A stretch of DNA of 64,000 bases from Muribaculaceae bacterium Isolate-013 (NCI) (GTDB taxonomy: Bacteria > Bacteroidota > Bacteroidia > Bacteroidales > Muribaculaceae), in the NCBI GenBank assembly GCA_004102785.1, contig SCEJ01000005.1:40137-104136 (forward strand). The letters are read 5' to 3'. Of this stretch, positions 1 to 8,284 are shown piece after piece; position 1 is the first letter of the stretch, and each line of letters opens with the position of its first letter. Both the position numbers and the translations under genes were made by a program. Below the pieces are notes generated by a model. That model was not told the DNA's origin and made no database searches. It was given only the letters and a program-made list of their open reading frames with translations.

Positions 1-267
1 CAGTTTCCGCTCCTTTTTTCAAACGACAGGATGGCATTCTATCCGCAGGCCGGCGTGAATTTCTCGAGCTGGAACTACCATTTCGACAAGACAGGCGAGG
101 CATACGATGATGCGTCAAACCGCATATCGCGTTTCGGCCTGAACCTCGGCGCAGGCTATGAGCTTGACCTCACCTCGTCGCTGCGTATTGGTGTGAAAGC
201 CGAATACATAATCGTGAAGGATTTCAATTCGTTCAACGCATCGTTTAAAATCGCTTACCGTTTCTAA
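1..267 (+). CDS. C-terminal end of an outer-membrane beta-barrel protein (partial)
   Basis: The frame is open from the first base of the window and ends in TAA at 265-267, so the gene starts upstream. The visible 88 residues show alternating hydrophobic and polar strands typical of the last strands of a small OmpW/porin-like barrel (LNLGAGYELDLTSSLRIGVK, then KAEYIIVKDFNSF). The protein ends in Y-R-F, the terminal aromatic signal recognised by the Bam machinery. A methionine at 31 is internal and is unlikely to be the start. The ligand or function cannot be told from this fragment. Ferritin follows 31 bases downstream on the same strand. Confidence 0.7.
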   Translation, partial: QFPLLFSNDRMAFYPQAGVNFSSWNYHFDKTGEAYDDASNRISRFGLNLGAGYELDLTSSLRIGVKAEYIIVKDFNSFNASFKIAYRF

Positions 268-298
268 GAAAAACCAACAATCTAACACAATATTTCTT

Positions 299-817
299 AT
301 GCTTAGCAAAGAATTGGAAAAGGCTCTTAACGAGCAGATTAATGCCGAATTATGGTCGGCATATCTTTATCTCTCAATGTCGATGCATTTTGCATCGGAG
401 GGTTACAACGGCATCGCCAACTGGTTTGCCGTGCAGTTCAAGGAGGAGCAGGACCACGCCACCATAATGATGAATTATGTGAACTCGCGCGACGGAAAGG
501 TTACGCTTGCCCCGATTGCCGCCGTGGCCACCGAATGGGCATGTCCGCTTGAGGCATTCGCCGACACCTACGCGCACGAGCAGAAGGTGACCTCGCTCAT
601 CAACTCACTCAATGCCTTGGCTGTCAAAGAGAATGACTATGCCACCCAGAATATGCTCCAGTGGTTCATCTCCGAGCAGGTAGAGGAAGAGGATACAGCC
701 CGCGGCTTTATCGACGCCCTGAAGAAAATCGGCGACAACGGTTACGGTCTCTACATGTTCGACAAGGAACTGGCAGCCCGTACCTACACCACACCTTCGC
801 CTCTGGCAAAAGCCTGA
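299..817 (+). CDS. ftnA: Bacterial non-haem ferritin
   Basis: Cytoplasmic iron-storage protein that oxidises Fe(II) and stores Fe(III) in a 24-subunit shell. The 172-residue length fits FtnA. The ferroxidase ligands sit at the standard positions: Glu17, Glu50 and His53 (in KEEQDHA), Glu94 (AHEQ), Gln127 and Glu130 (SEQVEEE). No haem-binding Met of the bacterioferritin type is seen at the usual place, so this is FtnA rather than Bfr. The ATG at 299 gives the expected N-terminus (MLSKELEKALNEQINAE). A strong hairpin at 849-887 ends the transcript. Its position next to the imelysin and di-haem module suggests a local iron theme (inference). Confidence 0.97.
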   Translation: MLSKELEKALNEQINAELWSAYLYLSMSMHFASEGYNGIANWFAVQFKEEQDHATIMMNYVNSRDGKVTLAPIAAVATEWACPLEAFADTYAHEQKVTSLINSLNALAVKENDYATQNMLQWFISEQVEEEDTARGFIDALKKIGDNGYGLYMFDKELAARTYTTPSPLAKA

Positions 818-848
818 CACCAGGGATTTTTTCAGATAAAACATACTG

Positions 849-887
849 ACGTGCCGTAATCCGGAGTTGTCCGGTATTACGGCACGT
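849..887. terminator. Bidirectional hairpin terminator between ftnA and ccsA-type gene
   Basis: A 12-bp perfect stem (849-860 with 876-887) continues as a CCGG/CCGG pair with a single bulge. It lies between two convergent genes, 31 bases after the ferritin stop and 25 bases before the end of the minus-strand gene. Confidence 0.75.
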
Positions 888-912
888 CGTGGTATTTACG
901 TCCGGACGGGCG

Positions 913-2778
913 TCATGCGTATGAGTGCAGCCCCGGGAGCAGATAGTTGGCTCCGAAATAGGTGAAGAGCACGCTGGCTATGGCCAGTAGCAGGTAGATG
1001 TGCAGCGGGCGCGGGCGCCGGAACATGGGGATGGAGGCGCGGTGCACCGGCACGGCATAGACCAGCAGTGTGATCAGGGCGCAGGTCTCCTTGGGGTCCC
1101 ATCCCCAGTAGCGTCCCCACGACTGGTTGGCCCATACGGCTCCGATGAATATTCCGGCGGCAAGGAGGAATACGGCGGGCACGAGTACAGTGGCGTTGAC
1201 ACGCGCCAGCCGCCCCGACAGTTCGCCCCCCTTTGCAAGGGATATGGCGGCCAGCACGGCCATGAGCATGAACAGGAGGTAGGAGCACATCACCAGCATC
1301 ACATGGATGGAGAGGAGCGGCGATGCGAGCACAGGCATCAGCGAGGCTATCTGCGGTGTCTTGCCTGCCATGGCCGCCACAAAGGCTGCCATGGCCGCTA
1401 CCGAAAGGAGTGCCCCCCTGAGCAGTGCGGGGCGGCAAACGAGTGCGCCGGCCGAGCCGGCAAAGGCCATGAAAAGCATCGTCTCGCATCCGTTGGCCAG
1501 TGGCCATCGGGCCCCTATCCATCCGCGGAGCGCCAGCACGGCGCCGAAGCAGAGGGTGGCGGCGAGAGCTCCGGCGCCGGTAACAGCGCCGCTGTGGCGC
1601 GGTGGCCTCCGCGCAATGCCGCAGTATATGCCCCATGCTCCGAAGAGTAGCGTGAGTATGGCGGCCGGGAGCAGGCGTATGTAGCTGTTGTAGAACAGCT
1701 CGGCGCGGAAGCGCCCTTGCGGCGGGAGGGTGCCTTCGCCGGCATATAGGCGCTGCCCGTCAATGAGGCGCGTTATGGCATCGTTGGCTGCGTTGTTGCG
1801 TCCCTGCATCAGCAGGTCGTTGATGTCGGGCATCGCCCTGAGCATGAACCGCCACTGCTCCACAGGCATCTGCGAGGGGCGCCGTCCGGATAGCGACAGC
1901 CATTCCATCCTCCCGGTGGCGGCGTGGTAGGGATAGATGCGGAAAGCCTCGCCGGAGCCTATCCAGCGAATGAGGGCGCGGTTCTCGCTGTCTTTGCGGC
2001 GCTCTTTTTCCGATTGCGGGGCCGGATGGGTGGCGTCGTAGTCACGCATCCATTCGTCGTAGTAGAAAAGCCACCCCGAAAGCACCTGCTCGGCAGTGAA
2101 CCCTTTGTAGGTGGTTGACCCGTAGAGCCTGGCCGTGACATCGAGAGCCATTGTCTGGAGTGGGGAAACGCGGTCGTTCCAGTATACGTAGATTTTGCCG
2201 AAGTTGCGGGCCAGCGGGCGCTGCATGGCTTTTGGCGTGCCGGGCGAGGCTGATGCCGCCATGGTGCAGAGTATAAGCGCTGCCGCGGCGGCGGTGCGCC
2301 GCTTCATAAGGGCGCGCCATACCGTGCGCTTCTGGAGGAAGAATCCGGCCATGCCGGCCAACAGCAGGGTGTAGCCGGTGTAGGTGATTCCTATCCCCCA
2401 GGGGTCGTGGCTCACGGCCAGAGTGGAGGTGTCGCCTCCCATGCCAGACTGGTAGAACCGCCAGCCGTCGATTTCGGCTACACGGTTCATGGCCACTGTG
2501 ACTTCCTGGCTGCCGGCGCGCAGGCGGGAGCGGAAGTCCATCGGTGCGGTGGTGCCCGGATAGCAGATGACTTCGGCCTTTTCAAGCGACAGCGGGAAGG
2601 GGAGCCGGCCGTCGCCCGGTCCGGAGGTCTTGTCGAACGACGTGACCGGTGTTGCTCCCTCGGCGAGTGTCACCGTGCCCTGTATGCCGGTGAAAAAAGT
2701 CACCGTCGCCCCAGCCGCTATTATGGCCAGGGCGAGGTGAATCAGTAGAGTGAAAGGGGCGTTGCGCAGTTTCCTCAT
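913..2778 (-). CDS. Cytochrome c maturation protein, ResB-like region fused to CcsA (system II)
   Basis: Integral membrane protein of 621 residues that should deliver and attach haem to periplasmic c-type cytochromes. The N-terminal part has a membrane anchor (about residues 9-29) and a periplasmic segment resembling ResB. The C-terminal half is multi-spanning and carries the tryptophan-rich CcsA haem-handling signature WGRYWGWDPKE near residues 554-564, followed by further helices. It lies 18 bases downstream of the gene for a two-haem c-type protein, so its client is probably that neighbour (inference). The fusion of ResB-like and CcsA parts is common in Bacteroidota. The start MRKLRNAPFTLLIH gives a positive N-terminus before the first helix. 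Confidence 0.88.
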   Translation of the reverse strand: MRKLRNAPFTLLIHLALAIIAAGATVTFFTGIQGTVTLAEGATPVTSFDKTSGPGDGRLPFPLSLEKAEVICYPGTTAPMDFRSRLRAGSQEVTVAMNRVAEIDGWRFYQSGMGGDTSTLAVSHDPWGIGITYTGYTLLLAGMAGFFLQKRTVWRALMKRRTAAAAALILCTMAASASPGTPKAMQRPLARNFGKIYVYWNDRVSPLQTMALDVTARLYGSTTYKGFTAEQVLSGWLFYYDEWMRDYDATHPAPQSEKERRKDSENRALIRWIGSGEAFRIYPYHAATGRMEWLSLSGRRPSQMPVEQWRFMLRAMPDINDLLMQGRNNAANDAITRLIDGQRLYAGEGTLPPQGRFRAELFYNSYIRLLPAAILTLLFGAWGIYCGIARRPPRHSGAVTGAGALAATLCFGAVLALRGWIGARWPLANGCETMLFMAFAGSAGALVCRPALLRGALLSVAAMAAFVAAMAGKTPQIASLMPVLASPLLSIHVMLVMCSYLLFMLMAVLAAISLAKGGELSGRLARVNATVLVPAVFLLAAGIFIGAVWANQSWGRYWGWDPKETCALITLLVYAVPVHRASIPMFRRPRPLHIYLLLAIASVLFTYFGANYLLPGLHSYA

Positions 2779-2796
2779 ATCAGTGGGGAGGAGTTG

Positions 2797-4431
2797 TCAG
2801 ATTGCGTCGACAAAACGGATTACTGCGTCGCGGTCTGCTTTTGAAAGCTTGCGGAAGAGCTCTACGGAGCGGCGGCCGTCAGACTGCGGGGAGTAGCCGT
2901 GCCACATAATGGCCTCCATGGTTGTGCGGGCGCGACAGTCGTGGAGGCGGTCGGCGGTAGCCGAGCCGGTGACTTTCTGGTGGAGTCCGCGGCCCCAGAG
3001 GGGAGTGGTGCGGCACCATCCGCCACGGATGTCGTTGGCCATAAGGAGCTTGTGCTGTACCATGTCGGTGTAGGGCCAGATGGTCTGATAGGGGTAGCGC
3101 GGGAGTTCGTTGCCGGAGAAGAAGCGTGCCGGGTCGCGGATTTCGTCGGCACCGGTCTTCCACGACGGGCGGTGGCAGTATGCGCAGCCGATTTCATCGA
3201 AGAGTTCCTTGCCGCGGAGCACCTCGGGGTCGTCGTAGTCGCGCACGGCCGGCACGGCGAGTCCGCGGTGCCATACCATGAGGTCGGTGTATTCCTGGTC
3301 GGTCATCTCCACGTCGAGGTCCTTTGCGTTGAGGTAGGTTCTGATGCGCTCTTCCATCGAGCCGGTCCACCAGTCGGTGTGGCTGTGTGTGGGGTCTATG
3401 CGTTCGAGGTAAGCCTCGAATCCGGCTTGCACCTCAGGGTCTTTGGCCGAGTATTCGGCGTAGGTGCCTGCTGCGTCGAGATAGTGGTAGCGGCGGTCGG
3501 AGCGGGTCACGTTGGTGATGTTCCATATGGCGTTGGCTCCGGCGGCATCCTGGAGCGGTCCACGCGAGAGGGCATAGGTGAAACGCCTGGGATAGCCGGT
3601 GCCGTCGCCCTGGAGGGAGTTGGTGTACAGTCCAGTCCACTGGCCTGAGGCGTAGAAGGCGGAGTTGAGTCCGTTGGGGAGGAACCCGTCGGCTTCCTCC
3701 TTCTGATATTGTGCAAGGAGGTCTTTGTCGTCAATGGCGTCGAGGAGGCCTGTGCCGTATATGCCGATTGTGGATTCGAGTTTCACGGCATAGTCAGTGG
3801 GCAACTGATAGCCCCGGCGCACTACGTAGATGGCCTCGCGGGGCATTGTCACCTCGGGGTACTGGAGCTCGTAGGTCTCGCCGTCGTCGAAACGGTTGCC
3901 CCAGTCGTCGGTGGCGTTGAGCCAGCGCACGTTGATTTTGCTTTCATCCAGCGGCGCCTTGAAGGGGGCTATCGCATGGCTCTGCGGCATCCCGGCAAGC
4001 CAGGGCACATACCCTTCGGTGTCGGGGTTGTAGACCACCAGCAGGCATCCGTTGCCGGGGTTGGCGGTGTTGAACGCACCTTCGGGCAGGCGGGTGCCGT
4101 GGCCGTAGTTGGGGTGGCAGTGCAGGCATGAGGTGCGTATGTAGACCGGTCCGAGGCCGGAGCGCACACCGCTCTGGTTGGCCATGAACGGTTTCTCGAA
4201 GAGAGCCTCGCCGTTTTTGAACTGCTGGTACATCCCCTGGTTCTCTACCGCTTCCGACGGCTGCTCGAATGCGTTGGTAGTGAAAAGGTATGATGTGCCG
4301 AGTTGTCCTCCGGAATAATACCAGTCGGGTTTGTCGGCGGGTTTTTCGTCGATAATTTTCTCGTCGGAGCACGATGTGGCCAGAAGTGCGCCGGCAGCCA
4401 GGAAGATGGCGGGAAAAAAGTAGTGTTTCAC
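2797..4431 (-). CDS. Di-haem c-type oxidoreductase lipoprotein (DHOR/thiol oxidoreductase family)
   Basis: A 544-residue lipoprotein with a signal peptide ending in a lipobox (LATSC, Cys21). Two c-type haem sites are visible: CLHCH at 102-106 and CAYCH at 416-420. The wide spacing, size and C-terminal region (RTTPLWGRGLHQKVTG) fit the DHOR family (PF06537), which resembles di-haem peroxidases. It lies between an imelysin gene upstream and a cytochrome c maturation gene downstream, a linkage that suggests a shared role in iron or haem handling at the cell surface (inference). Substrate unknown. A 114-bp palindromic repeat lies between it and the imelysin gene. Confidence 0.92.
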   Translation of the reverse strand: MKHYFFPAIFLAAGALLATSCSDEKIIDEKPADKPDWYYSGGQLGTSYLFTTNAFEQPSEAVENQGMYQQFKNGEALFEKPFMANQSGVRSGLGPVYIRTSCLHCHPNYGHGTRLPEGAFNTANPGNGCLLVVYNPDTEGYVPWLAGMPQSHAIAPFKAPLDESKINVRWLNATDDWGNRFDDGETYELQYPEVTMPREAIYVVRRGYQLPTDYAVKLESTIGIYGTGLLDAIDDKDLLAQYQKEEADGFLPNGLNSAFYASGQWTGLYTNSLQGDGTGYPRRFTYALSRGPLQDAAGANAIWNITNVTRSDRRYHYLDAAGTYAEYSAKDPEVQAGFEAYLERIDPTHSHTDWWTGSMEERIRTYLNAKDLDVEMTDQEYTDLMVWHRGLAVPAVRDYDDPEVLRGKELFDEIGCAYCHRPSWKTGADEIRDPARFFSGNELPRYPYQTIWPYTDMVQHKLLMANDIRGGWCRTTPLWGRGLHQKVTGSATADRLHDCRARTTMEAIMWHGYSPQSDGRRSVELFRKLSKADRDAVIRFVDAI

Positions 4432-4483
4432 GTCAGAGTATTTTTTGCATTAAAGCCCGGCATGAGGAGGGGTATCAAAATTG

Positions 4484-4597
4484 CCGAATTATATCAAGCA
4501 GTAGGGATGCTCCGTGGAATGTCCGGATAACCAATTGATTTTTCAATCTTTTTCGCGGACGCTCCACGGAGCGTCCCTACTGCCTGATATAATTCGG
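4484..4597. repeat. Long intergenic palindromic repeat, copy 1
   Basis: Two 42-bp arms (4484-4525 and 4556-4597) are inverted copies with only a few mismatches and are separated by a 30-base AT-rich loop. The core GTAGGGATGCTCCGTGGA and the loop recur at about 9109-9196, so this is a dispersed family and not just a terminator. It holds no gene and lies between the imelysin stop and the DHOR start. Confidence 0.85.
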
Positions 4598-4658
4598 TGG
4601 ATTTGATGCTGCCTCCTGAATATTAGTGGCTTATGCGGGAGATAGTTGAATCGGTTTG

Positions 4659-5816
4659 TCAGTTGCGGGTGATGAGGGTATGTACCTCCTCGAGCACGCT
4701 CACAAGGTCGTCGCCGGTGGCTTTCATCGCTTTTTCAGCGGCATCCCCGGTGGCATGTTTGGCAAAGGGTTCGGGGATGGCCGATATGGCTTCGATTGCA
4801 TCGTCGATGGCCTGGCGCACACGGGTGTCGAGGGCGCTGTTCTGAGCTTTCACGTAGTCGCTTACCGATGCGTTGGCGGCTGAGGTGCCGCAGTAGGCGT
4901 TGCGGATAGAAATCACGTTGTCAACGAAGTCCTCGATTGAGTTGAGCGAGTAGGGCGACTCGATGTAGTTCTTGTCCTCCTCGGAAGCGCCCATGTGGGG
5001 ACGGCCGATTTTTGTGTTGCCCACTTCATCGGCGATGTCAATGCAGCCCTGTATGATTTCCTCGGCAACCTCCTGGAAGGTCTTGAAGCGGGAGCCTGCC
5101 TGGCGGGCGTTTTTCATCTCCCAGCCGTAGTTTTCGCCGTAGTCAAGCTCGGCATCCTCAAGGATGGCCTGCTTCTCGTCGGAGATGGCGTCGGTGCCGG
5201 CCCAGCAGGCTTCAAGGCACACACACTGCTGGCAGAGGTCATCGGCCACGGCGCAGAGATATTCGAGTTCCTCGGGGGTATAGCTGGTGGAGTGTGTCAT
5301 AGAGGTGTTTTCGTCGGCTGAAAGCTCGAAGAGAAGGTATTCCACGGCGTGGAAGCCGATGAGGCCGTAGCCGCCGTTGTTCTCGAGGCTCCATGATTTG
5401 CCGGCGCGGATGTCGCTCAGAAGGTTTTCCATCGCAGCCTTGTCGAGGGGCCATGAGTCGATGTGGGGGTCGATGTTGTGGGTGTTTGCCGGGCCGAAGA
5501 GGAAAGCCTCTGAAAGTTCCCAGTTCTTGCGTGCGCGTCGCCATGCGTCGCCTGCGGTGGCGATGTCATTTGATGTGAGAGTGCCGGCGGCATGTTTTGC
5601 GCGGATGGTATGGCAGAGTTTCTGGAGCTCTACCGCGGCGTCGGCCATGGCCGAGTAGGTGGGGAGCACGGTGTGGTCCACATACTGGCCGGCAGCACGC
5701 TGGAGGCTCTGCTCTTTGGTCGAGAGTTCGTCGTCGTTGTCGGGGGTGTTGCTGTCGGAGCAGGCTGTCATGGAGAGGGCCACAGCCGCGATTGTAAGAT
5801 ACTTGATGAATTTCAT
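4659..5816 (-). CDS. Imelysin-family (peptidase M75-like) lipoprotein
   Basis: A 385-residue exported lipoprotein (signal peptide with lipobox MTAC, Cys19). The imelysin family motif GxHxxE is present as GFHAVE at residues 154-159, within an alpha-helical body that also shows NIDPHIDSWPLD. Imelysins such as IrpA and the EfeO domain bind iron; proteolytic activity is doubtful for the family. The order porin, imelysin, DHOR, CcsA on one strand suggests one transcription unit for iron or haem uptake (inference). A 331-bp inverted-repeat element sits directly upstream, between the porin stop and this gene. Confidence 0.92.
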   Translation of the reverse strand: MKFIKYLTIAAVALSMTACSDSNTPDNDDELSTKEQSLQRAAGQYVDHTVLPTYSAMADAAVELQKLCHTIRAKHAAGTLTSNDIATAGDAWRRARKNWELSEAFLFGPANTHNIDPHIDSWPLDKAAMENLLSDIRAGKSWSLENNGGYGLIGFHAVEYLLFELSADENTSMTHSTSYTPEELEYLCAVADDLCQQCVCLEACWAGTDAISDEKQAILEDAELDYGENYGWEMKNARQAGSRFKTFQEVAEEIIQGCIDIADEVGNTKIGRPHMGASEEDKNYIESPYSLNSIEDFVDNVISIRNAYCGTSAANASVSDYVKAQNSALDTRVRQAIDDAIEAISAIPEPFAKHATGDAAEKAMKATGDDLVSVLEEVHTLITRN

Positions 5817-5848
5817 ATGTTTTAAATTGTTGAGTCAGTGTTGTGGAT

Positions 5849-6179
5849 TAGAGGTTGTTTAATAATAAATGTGAACACCCGGCCGAAAAGTTCGAGGCAG
5901 CTTTCGCTCTGAAGCGAAGGAGCTGAGCCCGGCTATGTGACTGAGCTGAAGAGTGAAAGATGCCCGAAATTTTCGGACTGTATGGTAATTTCTGTATCAT
6001 GCTTTGTTTCTGACTGCGAAATTGTTTAAAGTTACCCTTGCCTTGGCGTCTCTTTTGTTAATGCGATTGAACTCATCGGTCACGTAGCCCGCTACCCGCT
6101 ACGCTCCCTCTTCATTCAATGCGCCTTAACTAAAAGATACGCCACCGGGTGTTCTCATTTATTTTTAAACAACCTCTTA
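5849..6179. mobile_element. MITE-like inverted-repeat element between porin and imelysin genes
   Basis: The ends are 35-bp inverted repeats (5849-5883 and 6145-6179, 32 of 35 matching; core GAGGTTGTTTAA and its complement). If the ends are set at GAGG/CCTC, both flanks carry TTA, consistent with a 3-bp target duplication. The 260-base interior has no ORF above 60 codons, shows a small hairpin (about 5902-5930), and its right part is rich in pyrimidines. It accounts for nearly all of the 364-bp gap at 5817-6180, and its right end touches the porin stop codon. Confidence 0.75.
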
Positions 6180-6180
6180 G

Positions 6181-7500
6181 TTATTTGAACCAGCCGCAGT
6201 AGGCTATGCCGATTGACACCGAGGGTTCGTTGTTGTAGCCCGAGGGGAGTATGCGGTAGGTGTATTCCCCTTTGACGGCAATCTGGCTGATGGGGTACCA
6301 GTTTACGCCGGCCGAGATTTTGTGTCGGCGGCACCATCCGAGGCGCTGCAAGCCGTCGGTGTCGGCCATTGAGTCGTAGTAGTCATAGCGGCCGAATACA
6401 AAGAATTTCTGGCCGTCGGCAGTAAGGCGCGGCGAGAGGCCGAAGAAGTTGTAACCGGCTTCCACACCTGCCGCAACAGCGTCGGATGCCACCTCCTGCC
6501 GCTTGGATGTGGAGTTTTTGGGCATTGCGATGTTGAAGCGCGATATGTGGCGCGAGTCGGTGAGGTGCCCCCAGTCGAAGGAGCCGCGTGCGGCGAAGTT
6601 GTGGCCCGAGTAGCTGAAATCAAAAGAGCCGATGGCCACGGTGCCGCGTATGCCGTCGTTTTTAGGAGAGGAGGTGGGGTAGAGGGTGTTGCGGAACGAG
6701 TTGCCTACATAGCCGCTCACGCTAAGGCGCAGACCCGGCACGGAGTAGTTGTCGACGCGTGCGGCGAAGGCGTAGGTGTTGGCTATCTTGAACTCGAAGG
6801 GGGAGGCGGAGCCGTCGTGAATCCATGTGCTGTTGCCGAAGCGCTCGGAGTCGAGCCCCGGGAGAAACATGGCCTGGTAGCCCCAGCGGCCGGCGCGTCC
6901 GAGTACCGACACCGATACTTCGCGCCATGTGCACGGCATTATGGTGTTCTCCCCCTCGGGGCGGTACACGCCGAAGAACTGGTTAGGCTCGTGGCGGGCA
7001 TTTGTGCCGCCCACGGGCACTACCTGCAGACCGGCGCGCACTTTAAGCTGCGGCATGAACTCTTTCTGGATATAGAACTGCTCGAGGTTTACCTCGCCGC
7101 CGCGTTCCACCTCGGTCTCGTATTCGCCGGCCTCCTCTGTCTCGATTTCCACGGCTGACTCCACACCGCCGTGCTCGAACTCAATCTCTGACGACATCGA
7201 CCACCCTTTGCCGAAGTCATAGCCGAGGTATATCACCACATGGGGAAGGTCGAAACGTCCGTGTGAGCCGCCGCGGTATTTGTCGGGTTCGGAGTAGCGC
7301 AGGTAGCTGTCGGAGTAAAAGTTGCGGGTGAACACGGCCTCGCCGTAGCCCCCGACATGGAGGCGGTCCCAGGCCGAAATCTTTTTGCGGACTTCGGCGG
7401 AGGCCTCGTCGCGGCATTCCGTCGAGGCGCAGTCAGCCCCGAGGGCGTACTGGCCGGCGGCGCCGGCCATGGTCAAAGCCAGGAGTAGTTTTGCTTTCAT
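6181..7500 (-). CDS. Outer-membrane porin, phosphate-selective porin (OprO/OprP)-like
   Basis: A 439-residue protein with an N-terminal signal peptide (MKAKLLLALTMAGAAGQYAL, cleaved near ALGA). Many amphipathic strands follow, with barrel-like turns: WSMSSEIEFEHGG, FYIQKEFMPQLKVRAGLQVV, PVGGTNARHEPNQFFG. The last strand ends SIGIAYCGWFK, which lacks a terminal aromatic. The pattern fits the 16-strand porin O/P type, but the transported solute is not evident. It is the first gene of the minus-strand imelysin/DHOR/CcsA run and has a clear promoter at 7571-7601. The acidic EIETEEAGEYETEVERGG segment might be a cation-binding loop (inference). Confidence 0.75.
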   Translation of the reverse strand: MKAKLLLALTMAGAAGQYALGADCASTECRDEASAEVRKKISAWDRLHVGGYGEAVFTRNFYSDSYLRYSEPDKYRGGSHGRFDLPHVVIYLGYDFGKGWSMSSEIEFEHGGVESAVEIETEEAGEYETEVERGGEVNLEQFYIQKEFMPQLKVRAGLQVVPVGGTNARHEPNQFFGVYRPEGENTIMPCTWREVSVSVLGRAGRWGYQAMFLPGLDSERFGNSTWIHDGSASPFEFKIANTYAFAARVDNYSVPGLRLSVSGYVGNSFRNTLYPTSSPKNDGIRGTVAIGSFDFSYSGHNFAARGSFDWGHLTDSRHISRFNIAMPKNSTSKRQEVASDAVAAGVEAGYNFFGLSPRLTADGQKFFVFGRYDYYDSMADTDGLQRLGWCRRHKISAGVNWYPISQIAVKGEYTYRILPSGYNNEPSVSIGIAYCGWFK

Positions 7501-7570
7501 CTGTGTTTTTTTCTGTTGGCGGGGTCAATCCGGCTTCCTTCACGAGGCCTGCTCCCCTGATTTTACGATG

Positions 7571-7601
7571 CAAAATTACATAACCGTCTGAGGGTGAACA
7601 A
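7571..7601 (-). promoter_or_regulatory. Bacteroidota-type promoter for the porin-imelysin operon
   Basis: On the minus strand TAATTTTG (plus 7571-7578) matches TAnnTTTG, and TTG (plus 7599-7601) lies 20 bases upstream as the -33 element. The predicted transcript starts near 7564, about 64 bases before the ATG. Confidence 0.6.
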
Positions 7602-7710
7602 TACCGATTAGTGGGTAAAATGCAATCGCGTTTTTTGGATAAAATTTTGAAAAATACTTAAAAATTGTGATTCCTGCCGGGGGGCTGTGGCGGTATTCGT
7701 CTAATTTTAC

Positions 7711-7718
7711 TAAATTTG
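7711..7718 (+). promoter_or_regulatory. -7 box upstream of the small membrane protein gene
   Basis: TAAATTTG matches TAnnTTTG and lies 45 bases upstream of the ATG at 7764. No convincing -33 TTG is seen at the usual distance. Confidence 0.4.
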
Positions 7719-7763
7719 TAAGCGCAACAACTGTCATTATCCTCCCGCGAGGGTTATAATAAT

Positions 7764-8273
7764 ATGAAGCCGCAAGGGCTTCCGACTGATTTTATGGCTA
7801 CTTTTTTTCTTATCTGCGGAGCATTGGGGCTCAGCCTCGCAATGGTATGGGCTGTGATGCGGCCGGTCGGCGCGGCTGTGGCCGCTTACTTCGGCGCATG
7901 GGCGCTGATGAAGTCAGGTTATGCCGTGATCGCGCAGAATGAGTTGCTTTTCTGGGCTGTGGCCGTGATAATAGTAGCCGGCATCCAGGTGGCCGGGGGC
8001 CGACCGGCTTCCACTCCGTTGCCATTCAGAGCCTACATAGCCGGAGGAGCCTTCACTCTCGCCGCTGTGGGCGCGCTTGCAGGTCATGCCTGGATGGTGC
8101 TCTCGCCGGTAGCCGGTGCGGTGCTCGGAGCTGTGGCCTATATGCGTCTGCGGCATGTGCCCCCGGAAGGCTACTGGCGCCAGGTGCTCGCCACTGGAGC
8201 GCCGGTGGTGGTGGCCATGATATTGATTTCTCTCTCGGTGACGGGGCTTCTGCTCCGCTCAAACGTTATTTGA
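7764..8273 (+). CDS. Small multi-spanning membrane protein, function unknown
   Basis: A 169-residue, very hydrophobic protein with about five predicted transmembrane helices (LICGALGLSLAMVWAVM; AAVAAYFGAWALM; LLFWAVAVIIVAGIQVA; FTLAAVGALAGHAWMVL; VVVAMILISLSVTGLLL). No catalytic motif is seen. The ATG at 7764 is used; an ATG ten codons later would leave the first helix nearly intact and cannot be excluded. The stop at 8271-8273 is 11 bases before the next gene, so the two are very likely co-transcribed. Function not recognised. Confidence 0.7.
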   Translation: MKPQGLPTDFMATFFLICGALGLSLAMVWAVMRPVGAAVAAYFGAWALMKSGYAVIAQNELLFWAVAVIIVAGIQVAGGRPASTPLPFRAYIAGGAFTLAAVGALAGHAWMVLSPVAGAVLGAVAYMRLRHVPPEGYWRQVLATGAPVVVAMILISLSVTGLLLRSNVI

Positions 8274-8284
8274 TTCCTACTGTC

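Noticed and set aside
4424..4440. parS-like sequence TGTTTCACGT
   Set aside because: Only a half site is present; the rest does not complete the palindrome, and it is far from parAB.
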